Virus record (IMG/VR): IMGVR_UViG_3300017613_001674
Coordinates: 1-35,857 of that record
DNA length: 35,857 nt
Strand: one strand, 5' to 3'
Source of the DNA: a virus
The position numbers and the translations under genes were made by a program. Below are positions 29,819-35,759 of the stretch, one piece after another. Position 1 is the stretch's first letter; the number at the start of each line of letters is the position of its first letter. Below the pieces are notes generated by a model, which saw only the letters and a list, made by a program, of their open reading frames with translations, was not told where the DNA came from and did not search any database.

Positions 29819-30223
29819 ATGAAAAGGTTTCTAAGGGTTTCTATTCTCTGCTCGTTCACCCTCGCTGCGGTTGCAGGTTGCGCGACAATAGGCCAGCCTA
29901 ATCTAGACGGTGGTCAGAGTTACTATGATGCAATTGGCAGACCTTGCTCTCATCCTACTGGTGGGTGGACTGAGATTGATTGCTCTGCCGGAGCTGCTTA
30001 CTCAGCTGTATTAGAAACGTGGAGCCGGTATGTTGTACAGGCTAATGCCGGGGATGCCTACTTCGCAGTAACCACGGCCGGCAGTAGCCAAGACGCTGAC
30101 TCGAGTGATGGGTACCTTCCCGAAGGCTCATGGTATGAGTTTGTCACCATGGGGACTTTGAATTACATATCCTGTGATGGCTCGGCAGGCACCGCTACTG
30201 TCCGTTACTTCCAGTGTAGATAA
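29819..30223 (+). CDS. Small lipoprotein-like tail-region protein
   Basis: The 134-residue product begins MKRFLRVSILCSFTLAAVAGCATIG, with basic residues, a hydrophobic stretch and a good lipobox VAGC (C21). The mature part is beta-rich with four more Cys (RPCSHP, IDCSAG, ISCDGS, YFQCR at the end), suited to disulfides outside the cytoplasm. AGGGGTAGACG precedes the ATG. It lies 10 nt after the tailspike, so it is expressed late with it. It may be an outer-membrane protein of infected cells or a lipid-anchored tail component; not recognised. Confidence 0.75.
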   Translation: MKRFLRVSILCSFTLAAVAGCATIGQPNLDGGQSYYDAIGRPCSHPTGGWTEIDCSAGAAYSAVLETWSRYVVQANAGDAYFAVTTAGSSQDADSSDGYLPEGSWYEFVTMGTLNYISCDGSAGTATVRYFQCR

Positions 30224-30233
30224 GAGGTGAGTC

Positions 30234-30836
30234 ATGAGTAAGAAGACGACTATACTCGCTTTCGTCGCGGTTGCGATGTTCATGTCGTGGCCAGCCCTTA
30301 CGCGCAATCTCAGTCTGCCGTCTCCTGTCAATTGGTTCCCGGGAGGTACTGCGCGTGGCACTGTCGACATGAACGACCAGGTAATTAACGATAACGGTGG
30401 GGATGACAAAATTCGATTTGATGACGCAATAAGTGTGTATCACGCCGGGAGCGTACTGGTTTTTGAAACTCACGGATCGAACAACAAGAGCTATAAAACT
30501 CTTGTTATCGATGGATGGCTAGTTACGCAAAGTGACGAAGACACAATTGCAGACTCCGGAGATGGGAACCCTGCCACCCACACTCTGACTCCAGAAGATT
30601 CTTATGTTGAGTTGACATGCAACGATGCACATACTTGCGACATCACCATGGGAGAAGCTGGTCTGTGGGAAGGTCAGGTGCTTCGTATTACTAACGTGTC
30701 CGCGAATGTGTGCGACTTCGCTGACACCGGGGGGGTTTCTGAGTTGGCCGGAGCATTTGCAATGGGCCAGTATGATTTTCTTGAGTTGATGTATGACGGG
30801 ACTACATGGATTGAAACAGGGCGTTCTAACAACTAG
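30234..30836 (+). CDS. Exported tail-type protein
   Basis: The 200-residue product begins MSKKTTILAFVAVAMFMSWPALTRN, a Sec-type signal or anchor. The second half carries a module seen at the end of many tail proteins: DEDTIADSGDGNPATHTLTPEDSYVELTCNDAHTCDITMGEAGLWEG, then VLRITNVSANVCDFADTGGVSELAGAFAMGQYDFLELMYDGTTWIETGRSNN. GAGGTGA precedes the ATG 10 nt after the previous stop. A short tail-fibre or spike accessory is the best guess. As with its neighbours, the signal peptide is the odd point. Confidence 0.7.
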   Translation: MSKKTTILAFVAVAMFMSWPALTRNLSLPSPVNWFPGGTARGTVDMNDQVINDNGGDDKIRFDDAISVYHAGSVLVFETHGSNNKSYKTLVIDGWLVTQSDEDTIADSGDGNPATHTLTPEDSYVELTCNDAHTCDITMGEAGLWEGQVLRITNVSANVCDFADTGGVSELAGAFAMGQYDFLELMYDGTTWIETGRSNN

Positions 30837-30842
30837 GGCCCA

Positions 30843-31865
30843 ATGTTCAGCGTTTTAGTTGTAGCGAGCATGTACGCTCTTCCTGAAGTGTGGACTGATT
30901 TTAATCACGAAGACTTTTCGCTTGTATACGACGAAGCTGTGTTTTCTTCAGTAACCGATCACCTTATGCGTCTACAGTACAATGACAACTCAATGCCCTG
31001 GTACGACAGTTCCATGGTGTCGTTTGGGTTGCAGCTTGAATCTAGATACTACTCGTCTTCAACAGAGACCACTGCGAGCGAGATTGTCTTCTCGTTCGAT
31101 AACAACGACGGGGTCTACATTCGTCCTCTTCAGATGTCTTATGAATGGGAGACTGAGAGCTCATGGATTCGTAGTGAGGGGCGATTTGAATTCCGCAGTT
31201 CAGACGGGCGTGAAGGGTGGCGATTTACTGAGGACCTAAAGCTTTTAGCTATAGACGGTATTCTGGCCAATCGTAACAGTGGTGAGCAGTGGATCTACCA
31301 AGAAGACTCCGACAACATTGAGCGGTCTTTGATTTACCGTGAAGGGCGTCGTGTCTTACTCGGAGAGCTAGGGGATAGTGTTCACACCTTCGATGATTTG
31401 GCAATCGGATATGCAAGCACACCTTCAAGCTTGCTTCACTTCCAGCCGACTAAGGATTCCTCTGGGGCATGGTACACGCCAATCCGTTTGACCCCCTACA
31501 TTACTACCGATAATGACGTATCGGGAACCTGGAGCCGAATGTCAGTGAATGTTGCTGACAATGCCTTAGTGAGCAATATCAAGGGGTATTGGCTCAGCCC
31601 CCCCAATATAACGCTTGGGAGTGATGCATCGGTGCACCGGGTAGACACACTGTTCATTGACGGGGCTGCCACGGAAGGCACTAAAAACCACGCTCTCTAT
31701 GTGAATGGCGGGGGGGCGTTATCGGTGGTCAAGGGAACCTTGGAAGTAGGGACGCTGAAGATTGGCGACACGGCCGACTGTGTGCATTTCGATGAGGACA
31801 CTTGTTTCCTTATCCAAGACGGGCATGGGGGGCAATACGAAGTCCCTGCACACCCGTTACCGTAG
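30843..31865 (+). CDS. Tail-type protein with hydrophobic N-terminus
   Basis: The 340-residue product starts MFSVLVVASMYALPEVWTD: a hydrophobic segment without leading basic residues, so a weak signal or buried anchor. The rest is beta-rich, with many aromatic and Ser/Asp residues (RLQYNDNSMPWYDSSMVSFGLQLESRYYSSSTET, YEWETESSWIRSEGRFEFRSSDGREGW), and the C-terminus has GGGALSVVKGTLEVGTLKIGD and two cysteines (CVHFDEDTCFLI). Modules of this type occur in phage tail fibres. It ends the tail block, 12 nt before the lysis-region genes. Exact function unknown. Confidence 0.65.
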   Translation: MFSVLVVASMYALPEVWTDFNHEDFSLVYDEAVFSSVTDHLMRLQYNDNSMPWYDSSMVSFGLQLESRYYSSSTETTASEIVFSFDNNDGVYIRPLQMSYEWETESSWIRSEGRFEFRSSDGREGWRFTEDLKLLAIDGILANRNSGEQWIYQEDSDNIERSLIYREGRRVLLGELGDSVHTFDDLAIGYASTPSSLLHFQPTKDSSGAWYTPIRLTPYITTDNDVSGTWSRMSVNVADNALVSNIKGYWLSPPNITLGSDASVHRVDTLFIDGAATEGTKNHALYVNGGGALSVVKGTLEVGTLKIGDTADCVHFDEDTCFLIQDGHGGQYEVPAHPLP

Positions 31866-31877
31866 ATTGGGCTGCTC

Positions 31878-32228
31878 ATGAATGCCCCAGATACAGCAAT
31901 ACTCGCCACGGCTCTCGCTATCGCACTGGGGCTAGTGCGCTTGATGTCTGAGCTGATCAAGATGGGGTGGTCTCGGGTCTCAGGACGTAATGGTGATGAT
32001 GACATTAAAGGCCTTCGGTGTCCTGTGAATGCTGGGGATGGAATCAAAGCATTGCACGATATTGGGTACGAGCAGCTCGATGTAATGCGGGACCTCGGGA
32101 AAAGCCTTGATGCACTGACATACGAAATCAGAGCACAGGGCCTTGAACAAGGTCATGTTCAGAAAAGTGTAGAGGCGTTGCACCGTCGTGTGGATGATGT
32201 GACGGTTTTGTGTAAAACTAAAAGTTAG
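31878..32228 (+). CDS. Single-pass membrane protein of the lysis cassette
   Basis: The 116-residue product has one N-terminal hydrophobic helix (about residues 7-30, AILATALAIALGLVRLMSEL). A soluble, partly coiled C-terminal region follows (YEQLDVMRDLGKSLDALTYEIRAQGLEQ and VQKSVEALHRRVDDVTV). It lies just before the two-TM holin-like gene. One anchor plus a coiled coil is the general shape of an inner-membrane spanin or a class III-type holin, but no partner is certain. It could also be an antiholin. Confidence 0.6.
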   Translation: MNAPDTAILATALAIALGLVRLMSELIKMGWSRVSGRNGDDDIKGLRCPVNAGDGIKALHDIGYEQLDVMRDLGKSLDALTYEIRAQGLEQGHVQKSVEALHRRVDDVTVLCKTKS

Positions 32229-32236
32229 GAGACATC

Positions 32237-32485
32237 ATGTCGTCTGAAGTCAAATCCGGGAAAGAGACCAGCGAGTACAAGGTGGAGTGGCTCAGCACGC
32301 TTATCTCGATAGTTGCGGTTGTGCTCCCGGTTGTTCTCGAGATGCTCAACAGAGGTTCACTGGCCTATGTCATTCTGGCGTGTGTGCTCGCCGCAGTCTT
32401 GAAGCTTGGTTCTCTTGGGTATGGTAAGAGTCGAGCAATAGTTAAAGCGGCAGCCAGTCAGGCTGAATCTGGAAACCCTCAATAG
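32237..32485 (+). CDS. Putative holin (two transmembrane helices)
   Basis: AGGAGACATC precedes the ATG. The 82-residue product has a charged N-terminus (SSEVKSGKETSEYKVE), two hydrophobic helices (about 19-37 and 41-61) joined by a short turn (NRG), and a basic/polar tail. Size, topology and position ahead of an M15 endolysin match class II holins. It would open the inner membrane at lysis. Proven only by pattern; a holin family could not be assigned. Confidence 0.65.
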   Translation: MSSEVKSGKETSEYKVEWLSTLISIVAVVLPVVLEMLNRGSLAYVILACVLAAVLKLGSLGYGKSRAIVKAAASQAESGNPQ

Positions 32486-32517
32486 TCCCGGACGTACTCC
32501 GGGAGATAAGATCGGGG

Positions 32518-32736
32518 TTGGATTATGCAGGAACCCTCAGACCCGGGTCTGGACGGCTGGATATTGGTGCTATTGCTGATCGTAATTTCTTTGGGGCTGG
32601 CATTGGGTTTGGTCTTAACGTGCCAACAGGTCTAGCGGAGTCAATGAGTGCATATGCTAGAGCTGAAGCACTGTGGAATAGACATCACCACGTATGGGGG
32701 TATCGGGCGTCTGGTGGGCTTAGGATGACATGGTAG
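32518..32736 (+). CDS. Small protein between holin and endolysin (TTG start)
   Basis: No ATG exists in this frame; TTG at 32518 gives 72 residues (DYAGTLRPGSGRLDIGAIAD, then FFGAGIGFGLNVPTG, ending GYRASGGLRMTW). The Gly/aromatic alternation and the terminal Trp resemble the last strands of an outer-membrane beta-barrel. The stop overlaps the endolysin ATG by 7 nt, which suggests coupling and supports it being real. However, another frame inside it (32525-32635) encodes a clean membrane peptide with a better start, so one or both may be used. Confidence 0.45.
   Translation: MDYAGTLRPGSGRLDIGAIADRNFFGAGIGFGLNVPTGLAESMSAYARAEALWNRHHHVWGYRASGGLRMTW
32525..32635 (+). CDS. Embedded 36-residue membrane peptide in an alternative frame
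   Basis: An ATG at 32525, with CGGGG eight bases upstream, opens a 36-codon frame ending at TAG 32633-32635. The peptide has an acidic N-terminus (MQEPSDPGLDGW), a single hydrophobic helix (about 12-31, rich in Leu/Ile/Val/Gly) and the end LTCQQV. It lies wholly inside gene 32518-32736. Embedded small membrane proteins are common in lysis cassettes (for example Rz1 within Rz). The Cys context lacks a proper lipobox and the N-terminus is acidic, so it is not a clear outer spanin. Confidence 0.35.
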   Translation: MQEPSDPGLDGWILVLLLIVISLGLALGLVLTCQQV

Positions 32737-33185
32737 ACCTGACTAAACGGCTATCGCCACATTTCACATTAGGGGAGATGATACACACGTCACACCGGAC
32801 GATTGACAACACTCCCACTCTTGAAGTGGTTGATAGACTGGCCGTTCTTTGCGAGGAGTTTCTTGAAAAGGTACGCCAGCATTGGGGACCGTTGTGGGTC
32901 AATAGTGGATACAGATGCCTAGAACTCAATACTGCTATTGGAGGGTCTCCTACGTCGGCCCATATGCACGGTTGTGCTGCTGACTTTGTGCCGATGTATG
33001 GATGGGGGACTTCTGATATTGCTGAATGGATCATGAAAAGTACACTCCCCTATGACCAGGTTATCGACGAATACAGCACCACTGGGAACTGGATCCATCT
33101 CGGTATGGCCAGACCTGGGAAAGAGCCGCGGCGTCAAGCATTGACCATGCGGCATGGGGAGTATCGGCAGTTTACGGGGTTATGA
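32730..33185 (+). CDS. Endolysin, peptidase M15 family
   Basis: The 151-residue protein matches the M15 (D-Ala-D-Ala carboxypeptidase-like) fold. It opens with LSPHFTLGEMIHTSHR, followed by WVNSGYRCLELNTAIGG, the zinc motif SAHMHGCAADF (H78, D85) and the third ligand in WIHLGM (H123). TSDIAEWIMKS and the acidic VIDEY (E114) lie between. It should cut peptide cross-links of peptidoglycan once the holin opens the membrane. No signal peptide, so it depends on the holin. The start overlaps the 72-residue gene; AGGATGAC precedes the ATG. Confidence 0.9.
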   Translation: MVDLTKRLSPHFTLGEMIHTSHRTIDNTPTLEVVDRLAVLCEEFLEKVRQHWGPLWVNSGYRCLELNTAIGGSPTSAHMHGCAADFVPMYGWGTSDIAEWIMKSTLPYDQVIDEYSTTGNWIHLGMARPGKEPRRQALTMRHGEYRQFTGL

Positions 33186-33186
33186 G

Positions 33187-33660
33187 ATGATTTCACGTGA
33201 AACGGTTGAGCAAGACATAGATGAGCTCGAGGTGCGTCTAATAAGCCACCGGACTGCGTCAGCTCGAGGTGTCAGTAGTATCGCAGCATGGGCCCCCTTG
33301 TTCGGATACAAGCGGTTCAAGGAAACCGTATGGATGACGTTGAGGCCATACATCATCCACCCGGTGGGCATAATTGATCCGTTTGACTATTGGCCTGTGA
33401 TGGCTCACGAGCTCGCGCACTGGAAGCGGCAGCCAGATTCTAGATTGAAGCTAATGTGGTGGGTCATTCGGTATGGCACTAGTCAGCGGGTCCGCGCTGT
33501 CGAGGAGATGCACGCCCATCTAGTAGACCTGGAGACGAAACGACTAGGCGATTCTGTGCCTCATATAGTCGAGAAGATGCGGGACTGGTACAGGCTAAAC
33601 CGCATTGACCCGCAATGGATGATCGATTGGATGTCAGACCAGGTCAGAGGTGACGGCTAG
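33187..33660 (+). CDS. Zinc-metallopeptidase-like protein (HELAH)
   Basis: The ATG at 33187 is one base after the endolysin stop; the frame open from 33154 would overlap it. The 157-residue product contains VMAHELAHWKRQ (H74, E75, H78), a classic HExxH zinc motif. RAVEEMHAH follows (E106/E107, H109), a plausible third ligand as in small gluzincins. The surrounding sequence (PFDYWPVMAHELAHW, LKLMWWVIRY) is helical with aromatic residues but no clear membrane anchor. It may process a phage or host protein at lysis. It ends the rightward block, sharing its stop bases with the leftward gene 33657-33869. Confidence 0.7.
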   Translation: MISRETVEQDIDELEVRLISHRTASARGVSSIAAWAPLFGYKRFKETVWMTLRPYIIHPVGIIDPFDYWPVMAHELAHWKRQPDSRLKLMWWVIRYGTSQRVRAVEEMHAHLVDLETKRLGDSVPHIVEKMRDWYRLNRIDPQWMIDWMSDQVRGDG

Positions 33661-33869
33661 CGTCTATGCTTGTCGGCCTGTGGGCACGTCACGAAATGTG
33701 CCTGATAACGTTTAGTGTCAGCTTGCGGAGCCACCACTCTAGCCAAAGCACCAAACGCTTCTAATACAACATTCCCACCATAGACAGGCTCGGGATCTAG
33801 GGGGATAGGCTTATCGTGGATAGTCCGACTCCAAACGATGCGCTTCCCACATGTTTTGCATTTAGCCAT
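33657..33869 (-). CDS. Phage zinc-ribbon protein
   Basis: The 70-residue product starts MAKCKTCGKRIVWSRT and continues HDKPIPLDPEPVYGGNVV. It ends HFVTCPQADKHRR. The CxxC at C4/C7 and the distal C plus H form a probable zinc site. Proteins with this same outline (CxxC, W, PLDPEPV-GGN, H--TCPQA--R) are frequent in phages but uncharacterised. The ATG overlaps the previous gene's end by 8 nt. It is the last gene of the leftward operon, and its stop codon lies in the same CTAG as the stop of the rightward metallopeptidase-like gene. Confidence 0.7.
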   Translation of the reverse strand: MAKCKTCGKRIVWSRTIHDKPIPLDPEPVYGGNVVLEAFGALARVVAPQADTKRYQAHFVTCPQADKHRR

Positions 33870-34086
33870 GACTTGCCTCGGCCGTGTTGGTTTGCAAAAA
33901 CTTACTGAGAGCCATTAGGCAATCATCGGAAAAAACAGGGCCTTCATCTGGGACAAAAATGTACTTCTGCCATACCGGATACCATTCGGTATAGCCAATA
34001 GCTGAGCCATGTGAATCATAAATTGCATAAACCTCGTGTGGCGATATCCCAACAGCTTCGGCTGTCATATGTTTGCCGATTTTCAT
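33862..34086 (-). CDS. Small protein of unknown function
   Basis: The frame is open from 34113, but the ATG at 34086-34084 has GGAGGGG upstream and lies 4 nt past the preceding stop. It gives 74 residues starting MKIGKHMTAEAVGISPHEVYAIYDSHG. The rest (SAIGYTEWYPVWQKYIFVPDEGPVFSDDCLMALSKFLQ) is alpha/beta with several aromatics, and it ends AEASHG. It lies between the putative annealing protein and the zinc ribbon, overlapping the latter. Not recognised. Confidence 0.6.
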   Translation of the reverse strand: MKIGKHMTAEAVGISPHEVYAIYDSHGSAIGYTEWYPVWQKYIFVPDEGPVFSDDCLMALSKFLQTNTAEASHG

Positions 34087-34090
34087 TGTC

Positions 34091-34963
34091 TCACCCCTCC
34101 TCACCTGGCTCACGCTCTCGTTCCATCGATGCTACTTCTTCATCTGTAAGCTGAGGAGGTCCGAAATCTACGTCGGGCACTGGTGGTGATTCCGCCTCGG
34201 GTGGAGGAGCTGCATGTCGTCTCTTGTGCTCGTCTCTCAGTGCTGTGAGCAGCGTCTCGTTCTTAGACTTCCACTTGGACTTAGCAGGGTCATCGATGGA
34301 TTTCTTGATCGATTCGGCCACCCACTTGAGTGAGCTGTCATCGACGTCTGTGATTGGCTTACCCTTGTCTCGCCCGAACGGGATTGTGGCAGTGTTTGGG
34401 TCAGTGTCATGTGACTGAAACTCAGCACGGCGCTCAAGTCTAGTAACGTCGAGACCTAGCTCTTTAATCTCCGCTGGAGAGCGGAACCGGAGTCCAAGCA
34501 AGTCACGAACTGCCACGGATTTCATGTTCTCCAAGACAGATCGGCGTAGGTCCGCTTCTGTTTTGATATAGCCACCCATCATGCGGTAGCCTGTGAAGTG
34601 TTCCACCCTCTCTTTGCCGCTCATCAACCATGCACTACAAGTTGCCAGCTTGCCGTCAGGTGTGTCTTGGACAGTGATTTCCTTTTCTGACCATGTGAGG
34701 CCAAATGCTCGACGCAAGATAGTATCGGCTGCTCCACCTGTTGGGTAAATCGTCTCTCGATAAACTCCGACTTTATCGGTCCCTGCAAATACAGTCCATT
34801 GGTCTGGTGCTGTAAGCTTTACAGCGATAGCCAGCATCTTCTTTTGGTTCGCTACACGTTCTTCCATGAGGGCAAGTGCTTGAGCACTAGCGTCTCGAAC
34901 GTCTAGTGTAGCAACGGCTTGAGCCTTGGTAGTTACAAGGGCGCTGGTCGACTCTTCTGACAT
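34091..34963 (-). CDS. Putative single-strand annealing protein with FGxxKGK domain
   Basis: The 290-residue product has a region (25-170) resembling phage recombination proteins of the RecT/Rad52-like functional class. It includes VRDASAQALALMEERVANQKKMLAIAVKLTAPDQW, LRRAFGLTW and ADLRRSVLENMKSVAVRDLLGLR. A separate domain follows at 192-250, IPFGRDKGKPITDVDDSSLKWVAE, a motif found after exonuclease and DNA-binding domains. The tail is acidic and Pro-rich, as in single-strand DNA-binding proteins. GCGGAG stands before the ATG. Across the putative circular join it shares an operon with the Cas4-like nuclease, forming a plausible exo/annealase pair. The fold assignment is from pattern memory and needs a profile search. 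Confidence 0.5.
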   Translation of the reverse strand: MSEESTSALVTTKAQAVATLDVRDASAQALALMEERVANQKKMLAIAVKLTAPDQWTVFAGTDKVGVYRETIYPTGGAADTILRRAFGLTWSEKEITVQDTPDGKLATCSAWLMSGKERVEHFTGYRMMGGYIKTEADLRRSVLENMKSVAVRDLLGLRFRSPAEIKELGLDVTRLERRAEFQSHDTDPNTATIPFGRDKGKPITDVDDSSLKWVAESIKKSIDDPAKSKWKSKNETLLTALRDEHKRRHAAPPPEAESPPVPDVDFGPPQLTDEEVASMEREREPGEEG

Positions 34964-35018
34964 GATAACTCCGCGCTCTACCCACGAGCAGTGGACACCA
35001 GAGGAAACCGCCTGGCGT

Positions 35019-35489
35019 TTACGGTGATTCGGCTTTTTTCAGCAAACATTCTACTTCGGATTCTTCTATATCAACATTATGCTGGATTGCAATCTCCTCC
35101 CATTCTTCTTTCCACTTATCAACCGTTCGACATTCGCATCCCACAGTTATTAGATTCCAGGGTGGGATGATATAGACCAAGTACTCATTCCCAATGATGC
35201 CAATATAATGGCCTGAGCCGGAGCCGTGACCGTAGCCTGAGCCGGAGCCGAAGCCTGAGCCGTCGCCGGAGCCGGAGCCGTAGCCGGAGCCGTCGCCGTA
35301 GCCGGAGCCGTCGCCGGAGCCGTAGCCGGAGCCGGAGCCGTCGCCGGAGCCGTAGCCGGAGCCGTCGCCGTAGCCGGAGCCAGAGCCGTCGCCGTAGCCG
35401 GAGCCAGAGCCGGAGCCGTGACCGTAGCCTGAGCCGTCGCCGTAGCCGTAACCATAGCCGGAGCCAGTATTCTTCAACAAGCGGGCCAT
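35019..35489 (-). CDS. Gly-Tyr/Gly-Ser repeat protein, copy 3 (complete)
   Basis: The 156-residue product has MARLLKNTG (1-9), a very regular dipeptide tract (10-94: G-S, G-Y, G-D, G-H, few G-F), and the family C-terminal domain at 95-153 (IGIIGNEYLVYIIPPWNL, GCECRTVDKWKEEW). It ends KKAESP instead of IDKWPAC because no repeat gene follows it. The start overlaps the DUF6948-like gene by 16 nt, the same way copy 2 overlaps copy 1. The putative annealing protein follows after 55 nt. The regular tract and identical leader suggest a recent duplicate of copy 2. Confidence 0.85.
   Translation of the reverse strand: MARLLKNTGSGYGYGYGDGSGYGHGSGSGSGYGDGSGSGYGDGSGYGSGDGSGSGYGSGDGSGYGDGSGYGSGSGDGSGFGSGSGYGHGSGSGHYIGIIGNEYLVYIIPPWNLITVGCECRTVDKWKEEWEEIAIQHNVDIEESEVECLLKKAESP
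35099..35188 (-). repeat. 90-bp near-identical C-domain repeat, copy B
   Basis: This is the partner of 436-525, with one mismatch in 90 bases by eye. Sequence on both sides diverges (for example HDVSVDEAEV against HNVDIEESEV in protein), so identity is confined to this block. Confidence 0.9.
35208..35462 (-). repeat. Hexanucleotide repeat tract of repeat gene 3
   Basis: Regular 6-base units (ggagcc, gtagcc, gtcgcc, cctgag-type variants) encode Gly-X dipeptides on the minus strand. The tract is less degenerate than the one at 545-823. The other minus-strand frames through it are also open but simply mirror the repeat. Confidence 0.9.
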
Positions 35490-35502
35490 TTGTCGATCTT
35501 TT
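35463..35502 (-). repeat. 40-bp leader repeat, copy B
   Basis: Identical to 336-375. It contains the end of the DUF6948-like gene (coding IDKWPAC) and the start of repeat gene 3 in a different frame. Confidence 0.9.
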
Positions 35503-35755
35503 CAGATGCCTCATCGGACACGGTAACCCACTCCTGCCACTTAGCCTCTACGATCCTGTCTGCAGTATGTGTGATCCGTGAATCTCCTTTAGGTCCTTTC
35601 GCTGCTAGTCCCAGCAATCCACCACAATCGGCCGACCAGAAGATCACCATGCGGGCGTTTTGTAATTCCACTGGTTCGCCTGGTACAGGGTCTGCCTTGA
35701 CGTCACCAATTAAGACTGCTTTCCCCTGATTACCTGCACAAAGTATGATCCGCAT
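35474..35755 (-). CDS. DUF6948-like small phage protein
   Basis: The 93-residue product starts MRIILCAGNQGKAVLIGDV and contains VELQNARMVIFWSADCGGLLGLAAKGPKGDSRI, then RIVEAKWQEWVTVSDEASEKIDKWPAC. The NARMVIFWS-GLLGLAAKGP core is what I remember of the DUF6948 family in phages; the family name is from memory. The C-terminal IDKWPAC is the same as in repeat protein 1 because both are encoded by the repeated 40-bp leader. It begins 4 nt after the end of the partial repeat gene at the window edge. Function unknown; no catalytic residues apparent. Confidence 0.7.
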   Translation of the reverse strand: MRIILCAGNQGKAVLIGDVKADPVPGEPVELQNARMVIFWSADCGGLLGLAAKGPKGDSRITHTADRIVEAKWQEWVTVSDEASEKIDKWPAC

Positions 35756-35759
35756 TGCA

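Noticed and set aside
35150-35455. Open minus-strand frame of Ala-Thr-Ala-Pro repeats
   Set aside because: It is the shifted reading of the hexamer tract of repeat gene 3 and lacks the conserved C-terminal domain or a ribosome site.
35185-35514. Open minus-strand frame of Arg-Leu repeats
   Set aside because: Third frame of the same hexamer tract; open only because the repeat has no stops in any frame.
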